Below, piece after piece: positions 1 through 9,381 of a stretch of 40,549 bases of DNA. Below the pieces are notes generated by a model. That model saw only the letters and a program-made list of their open reading frames with translations, was not told the DNA's origin and searched no databases. Origin of the DNA: Sulfuricurvum sp. IAE1. GTDB taxonomy: Bacteria > Campylobacterota > Campylobacteria > Campylobacterales > Sulfurimonadaceae. Location of the stretch: positions 1-40,549 of the forward strand of contig NZ_SLTI01000062.1 of the NCBI RefSeq assembly GCF_004347735.1. The letters are read 5' to 3'. A program made the position numbers and the translations under genes. Every line of letters starts with the position of its first letter. Position 1 is the first letter of the stretch.

Positions 1-102
1 GACTTTAGCGAATCTAATCCGCTTCTTTAAGCTTTAGGTCGTAAAAACTACAATCCAACAGCCTTCTCAGCTGCCTATTTTAACTCCGCGCTTGACAATG
101 CC

Positions 103-1227
103 TTACGTTGATGAAGCTATGCTTTTTTTAAATAGCATCAACGCAATTGAAAAATAGGCGGCTCCTATTGCGACTATTGAAATCATATTCGGCCAGACGA
201 TATCCAATCCTGCGCCTCGGTAGAGTATTGCCTGTGCCAGACTGACAAAATGACTTGTCGGCATTAACAACATCACATTTTGCAACCAGTGAGGCATGCT
301 TTCAAACGGAGTAATTCCTCCCGATAAGACTTGTAACGGTAATATAGTCAGAATAAAGATCAAACCGAGCTGAGGCATTGTCCGCGCAATAGTTCCCATA
401 AGTATCCCCATCGATGTTGTAGCAAGTAAAACAAGCATCGCACCGAACAAAAAAAGGAATTCGGAGCCGGCTACTGGGACTTGTAGCACTCCTTCAACTA
501 CAAATATCAAAGAAAATGAAGCTGAGATAAGGACAACTACGCCCATCGACCAGATTTTGGCAAGAATGATTTCAGAGGCATTGAGAGGCATAACCATTAG
601 ATGCTCCAATGTGCCGTGCTCACGTTCACGTATTAATGCTGCACCAGTGAGAATAATGGAAAGTAAGGAAATCATACTGATGATCTCCATCACACCTCCA
701 AACCACTTACTTGTGAGATTAGGATTGTATTTCATTCGTGTGATGATGCTTATAGGCAGTGGTCGTTTAGCTTGTACACCAATGAAATAATTATTGATCT
801 CTTGGTTGATGATTTGTTGGATATAGCCTGCTCCGATTCCTGCCTGTGTCATTCGAGTCGCATCTATATTTACCTGAATTTCGGGCTTTTTACCTGATAT
901 TAGTTTCTTTTCAAAATTGCTTGGTATTACTATGACAAATGTATACAGTGACGCATCAAGTTTAGCATCTATTTCTGAGAATGCAAATAGGTCAGGTTTT
1001 GTAAATCTTGGGGGATAGAAGGCTTTGATTATCTGGTGCGATAACTTTGAACCATCTTCATCAACAAAACCAATCGGGGCATTGTGCAGTTCAGTCGAGG
1101 TTGCAGTGGCACCAACATAAATGGCAAAAGTAAAGGAGTATACAATTAAAATCATCATCACTTTATCGTGCCATAAACTGTAAAGCTCTTTGACACCTAG
1201 TCGAAAGATGTTTAATAGATGTTCCAT
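103..1227 (-). CDS. yhhJ: ABC-2 type exporter permease, YhhJ-like
   Basis: A 374-residue inner-membrane permease of the ABC-2 family. One membrane segment lies near residues 22-42, followed by a large periplasmic domain (about 45-175) and a C-terminal set of about five helices from residue 180 on, including the IREREHGTLEHL stretch typical of DrrB/YhhJ-type permeases. Length matches the E. coli YhhJ family (about 375 aa). It is the last gene of the minus-strand exporter operon; its ATG abuts the stop of the RbbA-like gene, suggesting translational coupling. Inference: it pairs with the permease half of the RbbA-like protein to form the membrane channel. The substrate is unknown. No other gene is visible between its stop and the left edge. 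Confidence 0.85.
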   Translation of the reverse strand: MEHLLNIFRLGVKELYSLWHDKVMMILIVYSFTFAIYVGATATSTELHNAPIGFVDEDGSKLSHQIIKAFYPPRFTKPDLFAFSEIDAKLDASLYTFVIVIPSNFEKKLISGKKPEIQVNIDATRMTQAGIGAGYIQQIINQEINNYFIGVQAKRPLPISIITRMKYNPNLTSKWFGGVMEIISMISLLSIILTGAALIREREHGTLEHLMVMPLNASEIILAKIWSMGVVVLISASFSLIFVVEGVLQVPVAGSEFLFLFGAMLVLLATTSMGILMGTIARTMPQLGLIFILTILPLQVLSGGITPFESMPHWLQNVMLLMPTSHFVSLAQAILYRGAGLDIVWPNMISIVAIGAAYFSIALMLFKKSIASST

Positions 1228-3950
1228 TATACTTCCTGCTTTTTCAATAGCATTAGGCTAAACATGGAAATCACAACCAAAATAATTGCCATAGCAATAA
1301 AATCCCGATATAAATCATTGAACTGAAGCGCTTTACTAAATATTCCGCGGCTGATATTGATAAAATAAGTTGCCGGGAAAATATATCCGATAAAAGCGCC
1401 TACCCCTTCAAGCGAAGAGATAGGGTCTTTCATACCTGAGAAATTAACAGTAGGCAACAATGTAAAAATTGCTGTGCCAGCGAGAGCGGCAATCTGTGTT
1501 TTCATGAACGACGACATCAAAAAACCTATCCCCGTTGTAATGGTCACATAGAGTAATGCGCCCAAACTCAAAGTGAGCAGACTCCCTTTTGGATATACGC
1601 CGAAAACACTAACCGCCAAAGCGAGCAAAATCAAAAATCCGATCATACTGATAAAAATATATGGAAGTTGTTTACCAATCAAAAACTCCAATCGTGTCAC
1701 CGGTGTAGCATAAAAGTTGGTGATTGAGCCTAGCTCTTTTTCACGCACTACGCTCAGTGCCATGAGAATAGAAGGGATGAATATCAGAAGCATCGGTACG
1801 ACTGCAGGGACCATGGCATATATACTCTTGAAATCCTGGTTATACCGATAGCGCATTTCAATATTTGCTGGGTAACTAGCCGGTACGTGACCCAATGTAT
1901 CACGCGCTAGTTGGTGAATGTATTCCAGATGCATGCCTTGAACGTACCCACGTATCGTCTCGGCACGAAATGGCATTGCACCGTCAATCCATGCAGAAAT
2001 TTCTGTATAGCGGCCTTTTTTCAGATTTTCTCCAAAGTCGGGCGGGATAACCAAAGCTACAGATAATTCTCCTGACTTCATCCTATTATCGAGTTCATCA
2101 AATGAATGTAACGGAAGATGTTCGACAAAATATCGCGATCCGGCCAGATTTTGAGTGTATTGTCGGCTTTGGGGTGTACCGTCTTGGTCCAATACCGCAA
2201 AACGGAGATCCTCAACGTCCATTGTAATACCGAAGCCCAAAATGAGCATTAAAATACCGGTTCCCAATAATGCGAATACGAGACGCACAGGATCACGGAT
2301 AAGTTCCAGCGACTCGCGGAAAGCATATCCGAAAAGACGTAAAGGGCTGAAAAAGCGGTTTGTATATGATTCATTTTCATTTCTAGCATGAAGTGTCTCT
2401 GATTTTTCAAATGAGACACCAATATCTTGTTCATCTTCGAGATAATCGATAAACGCATCTTCCAAAGTTGCTTGGTTGCGAGAACGGATCAAAGCCTCGG
2501 GTGTATCACTGGCAAGTACTTTTCCTTGATGCATCAGAGAGATGCGGTCGCATCGTTCGCCTTCATTCATAAAATGGGTAGAAACAAAAATAGTAACCCC
2601 ATCTTTTCTGGATAGGTCGATCAAAAATTCCCAAAAACTGTCGCGGGAGACAGGATCTACTCCCGATGTCGGTTCATCTAAGATAAGCATCTCCGGTTTG
2701 TGAATAACAGCGACTGCAAGAGAAAGACGCTGACGAATACCTAACGGAAGATCGGCGGCTTCAGCATCTTTATACTCATCCAGATTAAAACGTTCTATCA
2801 TCTGTTGAACTCTTGATTCAATCTGCTCCGAGGGTAGATGAAAAAGCTGTGCATGAAGGAGCAAGTTCTGGTAAACACTGAGCTCAGAGTAGAGAGAAAA
2901 AGCTTGTGTCATATAGCCGACACGTTTACGCGTATCTAAATTATTGGCATTTGTTTCTTCACCGAAAAGCCAAGCCTGTCCCCCGCTCGGAGACAACAAT
3001 CCCGTCAGCATCTTCATAGTCGTTGTCTTTCCGCAACCGTTAGAACCTAAAAATCCAAAAATCTCCCCTTTCTGAATCGAAAAACTGACATTGTCGACAG
3101 CTGTAAAGTCACCGAATTTCATGGTCAGATTTTTGGCAATGATCGCTGGGCATTCCTCTGCGCTAACAATGCGTGGCGGTACAACTAACAAATGATGTCC
3201 ATGTTGTTTTTCATCTGGAAGGAGACGGATAAATGCTGTGTCTAAATTATCACAGTGTGTTTGGGTCATTAATTCCTGAGGAGATCCTTCAGCCAATATT
3301 TTCCCATCGTCCATCGCGATCAGCCAGTCAAAACGCTGTGCTTCCTCCATATATGCCGTTGCGACAATGACGCTCATTCCTTCTCCGCGATTTCGGAGAT
3401 GGTCGATAAGTTCCCAAAATTGGCGTCGAGAAAGCGGATCGACTCCAGTAGTAGGCTCGTCCAAAATTAATAAGTCTGGATCATGGATCAAAGCACAGCA
3501 TAATCCCAGTTTTTGTTTCATTCCTCCGGAAAGTTGCCCGGCTGGACGGTCTTTAAACGGTGCCAGTCCGGTACTCTCCAGTAACTCGGTTATTCTGCTA
3601 TTACGTTCCTCTCTTCCTTGTCCGAATAAACGTCCGAAAAAATCGACATTTTCATACACCGATAATGACATATATAGATTTTTCCCGAGACCCTGAGGCA
3701 TATAGGCAATACGTGGGCATACTTTTTCACGGTATTGCCGTTCCGCCATATTTCCTCCAAATACTTCAATCGACCCTTGTTGAATAATCCGCACTCCTGC
3801 TATGAGTCCTAAAAGAGTTGATTTCCCGACACCATCAGGTCCGATAAATCCAACCATACATCCTGCCGGAATACTAACAGTCGCATTTTCGACTGCTACC
3901 GTATTGCCGTAATAATGGGTAATCCCTTTTAAAGATACAGCCGTTTTCAT
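1227..3950 (-). CDS. rbbA: RbbA-like double ATPase/permease fusion of an ABC exporter
   Basis: A 907-residue protein with two ABC ATPase domains (about 5-240 and 270-500) fused to an ABC-2 permease (about 545-907). This is the order and length of E. coli RbbA/YhiH (about 911 aa). NBD1 has Walker A GPDGVGKS (37-44), signature LSGGMKQ (140-146) and Walker B LLILDEP, but the H-loop position reads TAYMEE, without histidine. NBD2 has Walker A GSNGCGKT (302-309) and an H-loop histidine (STHFMNE) but a degenerate signature LPLGIRQ (401-407). The two sites are therefore asymmetric. The C-terminal half has a first helix near 562-580, a periplasmic domain, and further helices from about 720. It sits 2 nt downstream of the HlyD adaptor gene. 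Despite the name of the E. coli homologue, the context here points to export rather than ribosome binding. Confidence 0.88.
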   Translation of the reverse strand: MKTAVSLKGITHYYGNTVAVENATVSIPAGCMVGFIGPDGVGKSTLLGLIAGVRIIQQGSIEVFGGNMAERQYREKVCPRIAYMPQGLGKNLYMSLSVYENVDFFGRLFGQGREERNSRITELLESTGLAPFKDRPAGQLSGGMKQKLGLCCALIHDPDLLILDEPTTGVDPLSRRQFWELIDHLRNRGEGMSVIVATAYMEEAQRFDWLIAMDDGKILAEGSPQELMTQTHCDNLDTAFIRLLPDEKQHGHHLLVVPPRIVSAEECPAIIAKNLTMKFGDFTAVDNVSFSIQKGEIFGFLGSNGCGKTTTMKMLTGLLSPSGGQAWLFGEETNANNLDTRKRVGYMTQAFSLYSELSVYQNLLLHAQLFHLPSEQIESRVQQMIERFNLDEYKDAEAADLPLGIRQRLSLAVAVIHKPEMLILDEPTSGVDPVSRDSFWEFLIDLSRKDGVTIFVSTHFMNEGERCDRISLMHQGKVLASDTPEALIRSRNQATLEDAFIDYLEDEQDIGVSFEKSETLHARNENESYTNRFFSPLRLFGYAFRESLELIRDPVRLVFALLGTGILMLILGFGITMDVEDLRFAVLDQDGTPQSRQYTQNLAGSRYFVEHLPLHSFDELDNRMKSGELSVALVIPPDFGENLKKGRYTEISAWIDGAMPFRAETIRGYVQGMHLEYIHQLARDTLGHVPASYPANIEMRYRYNQDFKSIYAMVPAVVPMLLIFIPSILMALSVVREKELGSITNFYATPVTRLEFLIGKQLPYIFISMIGFLILLALAVSVFGVYPKGSLLTLSLGALLYVTITTGIGFLMSSFMKTQIAALAGTAIFTLLPTVNFSGMKDPISSLEGVGAFIGYIFPATYFINISRGIFSKALQFNDLYRDFIAMAIILVVISMFSLMLLKKQEV

Positions 3951-3952
3951 AA

Positions 3953-4945
3953 TTAGTTTAGAAGTTTGGCAGAATCAACGGCTTTAGGCCAAGAAGCATT
4001 TGAATCAAGGCGTATATAGGCAACTCCCGGTACTCCACTATTTATTTGAAGCTTTCCAGATTGCAACAACTCGGGATCTACTTTTACTTTGATCCGAAAC
4101 ATTAATTTTTCCCGTTCACTTTTTGTCTCAATCTCTTTAGGAGTAAATTGAGCATCAGGAGAAACAAAAGACACGTTGGCATTAATGGCAGTATTTGGCA
4201 ATGCATCCAATAATATTCTCGCTTCACTCCCAACTTTTACACGCCCCGCATACGACGTTGGAATGAAAATCGTCATATAAATATCATCCATTTTGAGTAC
4301 AGTTAATACTTTTCCGCCCGATCCGATTATTTCTCCTGGTTCCAGTAGTTTGTATAGGACTCGTCCTTCTATGGGAGACTTTAGAAAGCTATCATTGATA
4401 TTCGTTTGTATCACCTGTTTTTGAGCTAATGCTGCATTGATAGCACTATCTGAAGCAATAACCTGTGCTTTTGCTGCCGCAATAGCCGCCACTAACGTGT
4501 CGACAGCCGCTTCATGCTGCTGAAGTTGCACCAATGATATATTATTATTTACATAAAGGTTTTGAGAGCGTGCTAGATTTTTACGCGCCAATTCGAGTTC
4601 ACTCTGGTGCTGACGTACAATGGCAGATGCATATTTTTTATTTTCTTTAGCCTGTTGCACTTGAGCCTGAGCCTGTTGCAATTTCGCATTCAGTTCATCC
4701 GTATCAAGCCTTGCCACAATCTGTCCAGCTTTGACGATATCACCTTCATTCACTGATACTTCAGTCAAACGTCCAGATAGTTTGGTTGCAATATCTACTT
4801 CTGTCGCTTCAATCCTTCCGTTTCCGAAAGCGATGGATTCGGGAAGTTCTGATTGGTTTAGGTAATTGTATAAGAAAATCCCTCCTCCTATAATTCCTGC
4901 AACAACACTGATAATAATTAACCGCTTAAAGATTATTTGTTTCAT
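3953..4945 (-). CDS. yhiI: HlyD/YhiI-type periplasmic adaptor (membrane fusion protein)
   Basis: A 330-residue membrane fusion protein that would bridge the inner-membrane ABC exporter and the outer-membrane factor. An N-terminal signal anchor spans about residues 9-28. The first biotinyl-lipoyl half ([22 protein letters not shown], about 50-70) is followed by a Gln/Ala-rich coiled-coil hairpin (about 80-185), the second lipoyl half ([18 protein letters not shown]) and a beta-barrel domain. Gene order outer-membrane factor, adaptor, ATPase/permease, permease is that of an ABC tripartite exporter, and adaptor-RbbA-YhhJ matches E. coli yhiI-rbbA-yhhJ. The gap to the upstream gene is 22 nt. Confidence in family is high; the exported compound is not predictable from this sequence. 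Confidence 0.9.
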   Translation of the reverse strand: MKQIIFKRLIIISVVAGIIGGGIFLYNYLNQSELPESIAFGNGRIEATEVDIATKLSGRLTEVSVNEGDIVKAGQIVARLDTDELNAKLQQAQAQVQQAKENKKYASAIVRQHQSELELARKNLARSQNLYVNNNISLVQLQQHEAAVDTLVAAIAAAKAQVIASDSAINAALAQKQVIQTNINDSFLKSPIEGRVLYKLLEPGEIIGSGGKVLTVLKMDDIYMTIFIPTSYAGRVKVGSEARILLDALPNTAINANVSFVSPDAQFTPKEIETKSEREKLMFRIKVKVDPELLQSGKLQINSGVPGVAYIRLDSNASWPKAVDSAKLLN

Positions 4946-4967
4946 TCATTTGCCCTTTTTCACCAAT

Positions 4968-7304
4968 TTATTTATTCATAATATACGTTTCCAAACGTTT
5001 AATCAATTTTTCACGCTCCGAATCTTCTACAAAAAGATTAAAAGAGCCAATATCCTGCTGTAATTGGAGTAAATCCATCATAAAACGATATGTAGTATTT
5101 GCCGATTCCAGATCGGCGATTAAACTAGTATTTTGCGCAGAAAGAAGATCGCTCATCGTCCGTGTACCCTTGGCATAATTCTCCCTTACCATGTTGAAAC
5201 TCTTTTTAGCGGTAAGAGCTGCTTCTTCGGAAAGGTCTATTGAAGAGTAACTGGCTTTCAACATATGAAGGTCACTCCGTATTTGTTGTTCCGTTCTTCG
5301 CAACTGATCCATATAATTTATTTCCAATTGCTGTAGTTTCAATTGTGTACGCGTGCTTCTTGCTTTTCGTGCACCACCCTCATAAAGAGGCAACGAAAGA
5401 CGAACCCCAGCTTGCCAGTCCGTCTCGTTTTTCATGTTGATTCCCGCACCTGGATTTCTGGTCTCGTCAAAAATATGCGAAACATCTGCTCCGAATATGA
5501 TATCCGGGGACCAGTAAGAACGTTCATCCGAAAGAAGCTGCCGTTTCTGCGCTCTCATTTGCGCATTTAACTGATGTAATTGGGGTATGTTATCAATCCC
5601 CTCACTAATAAAAAAAGAAGACATGGCATCAAAACTGCGCTGATCTGTAATCAATTCTGAAAGCACTTTCTTGTTATTGAGTATAACCGGGGTATCGAGA
5701 GTCGCCGGCTCAGTGATAAAACGTTCACTAATCTTACGATTTAAAATCAGATTCAAACCATCTTTTCCTTTTTCGACGTCTGCTCTGGCATTCAAAACGT
5801 TTTGCCGTGCTGTTGCAATTGCACTTTCCCAGTAATAGACATCAGACATATCTGACGAACCGGCTTGAACCCGCCCTTTTGCCAATTCAAGATTCGTTTG
5901 AGTCAGTGTAAGATTATCTTGCTGTATACGATAATGTGTCTGAGCGATCAAAACATTTAAAAAAGCAGTCATTGCCTGTTTTACCACTTCAATTTCCAGG
6001 GAACGTTGCTGCTCTTCGATAGCAACTTGTAATTCCTTTTGAATCTCCAGATTTGCCAATGCTTTTTCAGAAAACAGAATCTGCTGTAACTTAATCCTAC
6101 CGCTTACACTCTTTTCGGCGTAAAATCCATTTTCAACATAAACATTGTCACTGTTTTGTTGCGAATATTCAGCTTCACCGGTTATTTGCGGGAAAAGGAC
6201 GGAACGCACTTCAGCAATGTTTTCCTTATTCGCTGCAACTCCAAGTTTGGCACCGATAATACTTAGATTGGCACGAATCGCTTCTTTAGCTATTGTAGTT
6301 AAGGATAGTTTTGGTTCTTTTTCTACTGTTTCATTGAATAAAATAGCATTATCCAAAACACTAAACTTTGGGTAGACTCCGATTGCAGGCGCAGTTTGCA
6401 TATTAATCATCAGCTGCTGTTTTTGCTCAATCAGCACCGGTTGTTCTTCCACTTTTTTCCCACGCATGACAGCTAGTATGTTCAACGCTGTTCTGCGTGC
6501 TCTTCGAGATAAGTCATCTTTCTCTGCAGATGAAGCTAAAGCCCCTTCATATATCATAGTTCCATCACCTAAAGCATACGTCGGCAGCTTTCGTTCATTG
6601 ATCGTTTTAATCCATTGTTTTCGAACTCCGGTATCCACACTACTTAAAGAGGTTAGCATCAGTGCGTTCAAATCGGCAGGAATTTTATGTGTAATATCTT
6701 TGTCCCGCTCATTTACTGGTATAAATATTAGTTCTATTCCCTGCTTCTTCGCTTCAGTCACCGCCTTATTGGCCGCTGTGGCAAACAGTCGGTATTGAGA
6801 CTCTTCGAGTACGATTCCTATCTTCTTAAATGAGACAAGTTTTTGAAATTTCCGAATCTCTTCGTTTAGTTGTGTTTCAGCCGTCACATAATTTAGATTA
6901 TGAATGGAAAAACGGTTATGTTTTTGCACTCCCGACAATGAAACATTATAAACAAACGGTGCAAATGTCGGTTTTGAAAATGCGGTGCGTGTCAATGCGA
7001 TCTGAGATGCCATACTACCAATTAAAAGAACAAAATCTATGTCAGGATCTTTTTGAAATTTTTCTATAGATGACCGTATCCGTTCGACCGAAAAATTTCC
7101 GTTATAGCGTTTCGATTCTGGAAACCGGACCGTAAATTCCCCTTCACTCGCTTTTTGGATTTCATCGATAAGCAATGTTTGCGCTTCGAAAAGTTTTGGA
7201 TTTTCGCCATCCGATATAATTCCAACCGTATATGTATATCCAGCAAATACTTCACTAACCGTTACAGTCCATACCAATACGGCAGCAAGAATCGATAGTT
7301 TCAT
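4968..7304 (-). CDS. Outer-membrane efflux protein (TolC family) with fused N-terminal periplasmic-binding-protein-like domain
   Basis: A 778-residue protein, far longer than normal TolC-family factors (about 420-500 aa). Residues 1-21 look like a signal peptide. About 24-315 resemble a type-1 periplasmic binding protein of the ABC_sub_bind kind: alternating strands and helices, VGIISDGENPKLFEAQ near the start, DIDFVLLIGSMASQIAL, KKIGIVLEES, and LPTYALGDGTMIYEGALAS. About 330-775 carry an outer-membrane efflux region with two TolC repeats: long helices rich in Gln and Ala, the GRVQAGSSDMSDVYYWESAI and NYAKGTRTMSDLLSAQN hairpin tips, and the LSLPLYEGGARKA barrel strand. It overlaps the TetR gene by 4 nt (ATGA) and precedes the adaptor gene. 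Inference: the extra domain may bind substrate or cue in the periplasm. The frame is continuous, so this is a real single ORF and not two genes. Confidence 0.85.
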   Translation of the reverse strand: MKLSILAAVLVWTVTVSEVFAGYTYTVGIISDGENPKLFEAQTLLIDEIQKASEGEFTVRFPESKRYNGNFSVERIRSSIEKFQKDPDIDFVLLIGSMASQIALTRTAFSKPTFAPFVYNVSLSGVQKHNRFSIHNLNYVTAETQLNEEIRKFQKLVSFKKIGIVLEESQYRLFATAANKAVTEAKKQGIELIFIPVNERDKDITHKIPADLNALMLTSLSSVDTGVRKQWIKTINERKLPTYALGDGTMIYEGALASSAEKDDLSRRARRTALNILAVMRGKKVEEQPVLIEQKQQLMINMQTAPAIGVYPKFSVLDNAILFNETVEKEPKLSLTTIAKEAIRANLSIIGAKLGVAANKENIAEVRSVLFPQITGEAEYSQQNSDNVYVENGFYAEKSVSGRIKLQQILFSEKALANLEIQKELQVAIEEQQRSLEIEVVKQAMTAFLNVLIAQTHYRIQQDNLTLTQTNLELAKGRVQAGSSDMSDVYYWESAIATARQNVLNARADVEKGKDGLNLILNRKISERFITEPATLDTPVILNNKKVLSELITDQRSFDAMSSFFISEGIDNIPQLHQLNAQMRAQKRQLLSDERSYWSPDIIFGADVSHIFDETRNPGAGINMKNETDWQAGVRLSLPLYEGGARKARSTRTQLKLQQLEINYMDQLRRTEQQIRSDLHMLKASYSSIDLSEEAALTAKKSFNMVRENYAKGTRTMSDLLSAQNTSLIADLESANTTYRFMMDLLQLQQDIGSFNLFVEDSEREKLIKRLETYIMNK

Positions 7305-7894
7305 GAGTTGTCTTTTTTTAGAAGTTGAATAAACATCTCTACAGCTTCATCTACTCTTGACACTAAATCACCACCCGCAAATATCCAATATTTGGCCATC
7401 CCGAACGTAATGCCGTCAAATAAAAAAAATAGTTCCATTGGATTTTTAGAACAGTTCAAAGATTTTAATAATGGTTTCATAACCTTCTCGGAAACATAAA
7501 GATGCATTTGTGTTAAAGGGTTATATTCATCTGAAGATACGTGTAGGTTGAAAGTTGGATCATGCAAGATAACCTCTTTCAAGGCATTTTTATTTTTGAC
7601 TATGGCAGTAAATTTGATTTTTACCATGATTTTAAGCATTTCAATAGGGTCAGTTTTATTTTCTAGTTCTTGTTCCATAAGGTCGATGTAATACTCAATT
7701 AATCCAATAATAAATTGGTTATATAAAGCTTCTTTCGATCCAAACATACTGTAGATTGCACCGACTGATACTCCTGCATTTTTAGCCAGATCAGAAATTT
7801 TCATATTCTCATACCCTTCGTTTACAAAAAGGGTTCCGGCTTCTTCCAGTATAAGGTCACGTTTCATTTCTTGAACTTTTCTTTTAAACGTCAT
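7301..7894 (-). CDS. TetR/AcrR-family transcriptional regulator
   Basis: The N-terminal helix-turn-helix is typical of TetR proteins: AGTLFVNEGYENMKISDLAKNAGVSVGAIYSMFGSKEALY, here split by position into helix 1-2 and the recognition helix VSVGAIYSMFGSKE. The C-terminal part is a ligand-binding helical bundle. I chose the ATG at 7894 (197 aa) because a GGAAA ribosome-binding site lies just upstream; an in-frame ATG at 7912 and a TTG at 7930 are possible alternatives. It is first in the exporter operon and overlaps the outer-membrane factor by 4 nt, so it very likely represses the operon and its own synthesis, with the exported compound or a relative as inducer. The divergent HD-GYP gene shares the intergenic region and may be co-regulated. 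Confidence 0.88.
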   Translation of the reverse strand: MTFKRKVQEMKRDLILEEAGTLFVNEGYENMKISDLAKNAGVSVGAIYSMFGSKEALYNQFIIGLIEYYIDLMEQELENKTDPIEMLKIMVKIKFTAIVKNKNALKEVILHDPTFNLHVSSDEYNPLTQMHLYVSEKVMKPLLKSLNCSKNPMELFFLFDGITFGMAKYWIFAGGDLVSRVDEAVEMFIQLLKKDNS

Positions 7895-7997
7895 AACTGC
7901 TTTTTCCTGCATTTTCTTAGTATTATGCAAAATGTAAACTTAAAATAACAATATGACTCTTTTTTTGAATTAAGTTCATTTTTATATATTGAATTGT

Positions 7998-8003
7998 TAT
8001 AAT
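7998..8003 (+). promoter_or_regulatory. Likely -10 element for the HD-GYP gene in the tetR divergent intergenic region
   Basis: The TATAAT here matches the sigma70 -10 consensus exactly; 17 nt upstream is TTCATT (7975-7980), a weak -35. ATAACAAT at 7945-7952 and its reverse complement ATTGTTAT at 7993-8000 are two arms of a widely spaced inverted repeat, the right arm overlapping the -10. They could be TetR half-sites, but TetR operators are normally compact, so this is only a suggestion. The implied leader to the ATG at 8021 would be about 10 nt with no Shine-Dalgarno sequence. Confidence 0.5.
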
Positions 8004-8020
8004 GTACTTAAAAAATTTAA

Positions 8021-9370
8021 ATGAGGCCGTTTTTTTATATGTCACGGCTGAATATCCGGAGGTCATATAAACGCACGGGCAGAATGGTGTACTACGTGAG
8101 AGAAAGTATTTTATTTAAATTTTTTGCAAGAATTTTCTTGATCCTTATTATTGTAGTTCTTTTTGCATTTGCTGCTATTTATTACTATATTGAACGACAA
8201 AACGGTGAATATATTAGTAGTCTGATTGAAAGATCCCAAAAACAATTTGCCAATACTTTATCTCTGTATCCTGACGCATCTGAGAACATAAAAGAATCTT
8301 TTACAAAATCGCATAAAAAGATTGTAGAAAATAATGTTGTCAAAATTGAGTTAAAGGACAAAAAACAAAATATTCTCATTAATTATGAAATGCAATCGGT
8401 TCCCGCACATGTCAGATCCGTTTATCAAACTATATCTTTCGCCCCTGGCAAACTATTGAATTACATTATGCTTCCAATCAATGATCAAAGTTTCGCTCTC
8501 GTTTATATTAAAAAAATTAACACCAAAAATCAGCAGTTTTATACTTTAAAAATGATTATTCTACTTCCTTCAGAGACTGTCAATATGATGCGAGAAAAAA
8601 TGAGAGAGGCTTTTTATGCCATTTCTTCAATTATTTTTCTTGTCATGATCAGTATCTTTCCACTTATATATCGCCAATACCGTGAACTCGAAAACGACCG
8701 CCAAATACTACTTAAAAGTAATTTCCAGATGATTGAAGCCTTGGGAAATGCAATAGCTCTAAGAGACAGTGACACATCTGATCACAATTATAGGGTGACT
8801 TACTATGCCTTACAGTTTGCAAAATCGTTAAGTCTGGACAAAGACCTCTTCCCGTCCTTATTAAAAGGGGCTTTCCTTCATGACCTTGGTAAAATCGGTA
8901 TTTCAGATACAATATTGCTGAAACCAGGAAAACTAAATTCGACGGAATATATAGCGATGCAAAAACATGTCGAATACGGACTGAATATAATTGAAACCAT
9001 TGCATGGATAAAAGACGATGCTGCCTCCATCATCGCTTCTCATCATGAACATTTTGACGGTACCGGATACCCCAAAGGACTTAAAGGAAATGATATTCCG
9101 TATATAGCACGCATATTTGCCATTGTCGATGTATTTGATGCGCTCACCTCAAAACGTCCATACAAAGATCCTCTAGACTTGGAAGAGAGTCTAAAAATTC
9201 TCAAGCAAGGTTCTGGAACACATTTTGATCCTCAAATGATTGAAATATTTGTAGCAATTGCTCCAAAACTCTACGAAGACGTTCATTGGCGAGACAATGA
9301 ATCATTGCAAATGCTTTTAAAACAGGTCGTTAGTCCTTATATTTATTATTTCAAACATCATTTGACGTAA
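8021..9370 (+). CDS. Membrane-anchored HD-GYP domain protein (putative cyclic-di-GMP phosphodiesterase)
   Basis: Two membrane helices (about residues 32-55 and 193-215) flank a periplasmic sensor region of about 140 residues. A cytoplasmic HD-GYP domain (about 230-420) follows, with HDLGKIGI (HD at 287-288), HHEHFDGTGYP (GYP at 349-351) and DVFDALTSKRPYK, so the metal-binding and GYP residues appear intact. The family hydrolyses cyclic di-GMP. The start is uncertain: ATG 8021 has no ribosome-binding site; in-frame ATGs lie at 8039 and 8084, and a strong GGAGGT at 8058-8063 is not well placed for any of them. It is divergent from the exporter operon and 11 nt upstream of pldA, so likely co-transcribed with it. 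Inference: the periplasmic part senses an envelope signal. Confidence 0.88.
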   Translation: MRPFFYMSRLNIRRSYKRTGRMVYYVRESILFKFFARIFLILIIVVLFAFAAIYYYIERQNGEYISSLIERSQKQFANTLSLYPDASENIKESFTKSHKKIVENNVVKIELKDKKQNILINYEMQSVPAHVRSVYQTISFAPGKLLNYIMLPINDQSFALVYIKKINTKNQQFYTLKMIILLPSETVNMMREKMREAFYAISSIIFLVMISIFPLIYRQYRELENDRQILLKSNFQMIEALGNAIALRDSDTSDHNYRVTYYALQFAKSLSLDKDLFPSLLKGAFLHDLGKIGISDTILLKPGKLNSTEYIAMQKHVEYGLNIIETIAWIKDDAASIIASHHEHFDGTGYPKGLKGNDIPYIARIFAIVDVFDALTSKRPYKDPLDLEESLKILKQGSGTHFDPQMIEIFVAIAPKLYEDVHWRDNESLQMLLKQVVSPYIYYFKHHLT

Positions 9371-9381
9371 AAAGGATGTGC

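Noticed and set aside
1227-3950. Taking the RbbA name as evidence of a ribosome-associated ATPase
   Set aside because: The C-terminal ABC-2 permease and the adaptor and outer-membrane genes next to it point to export.
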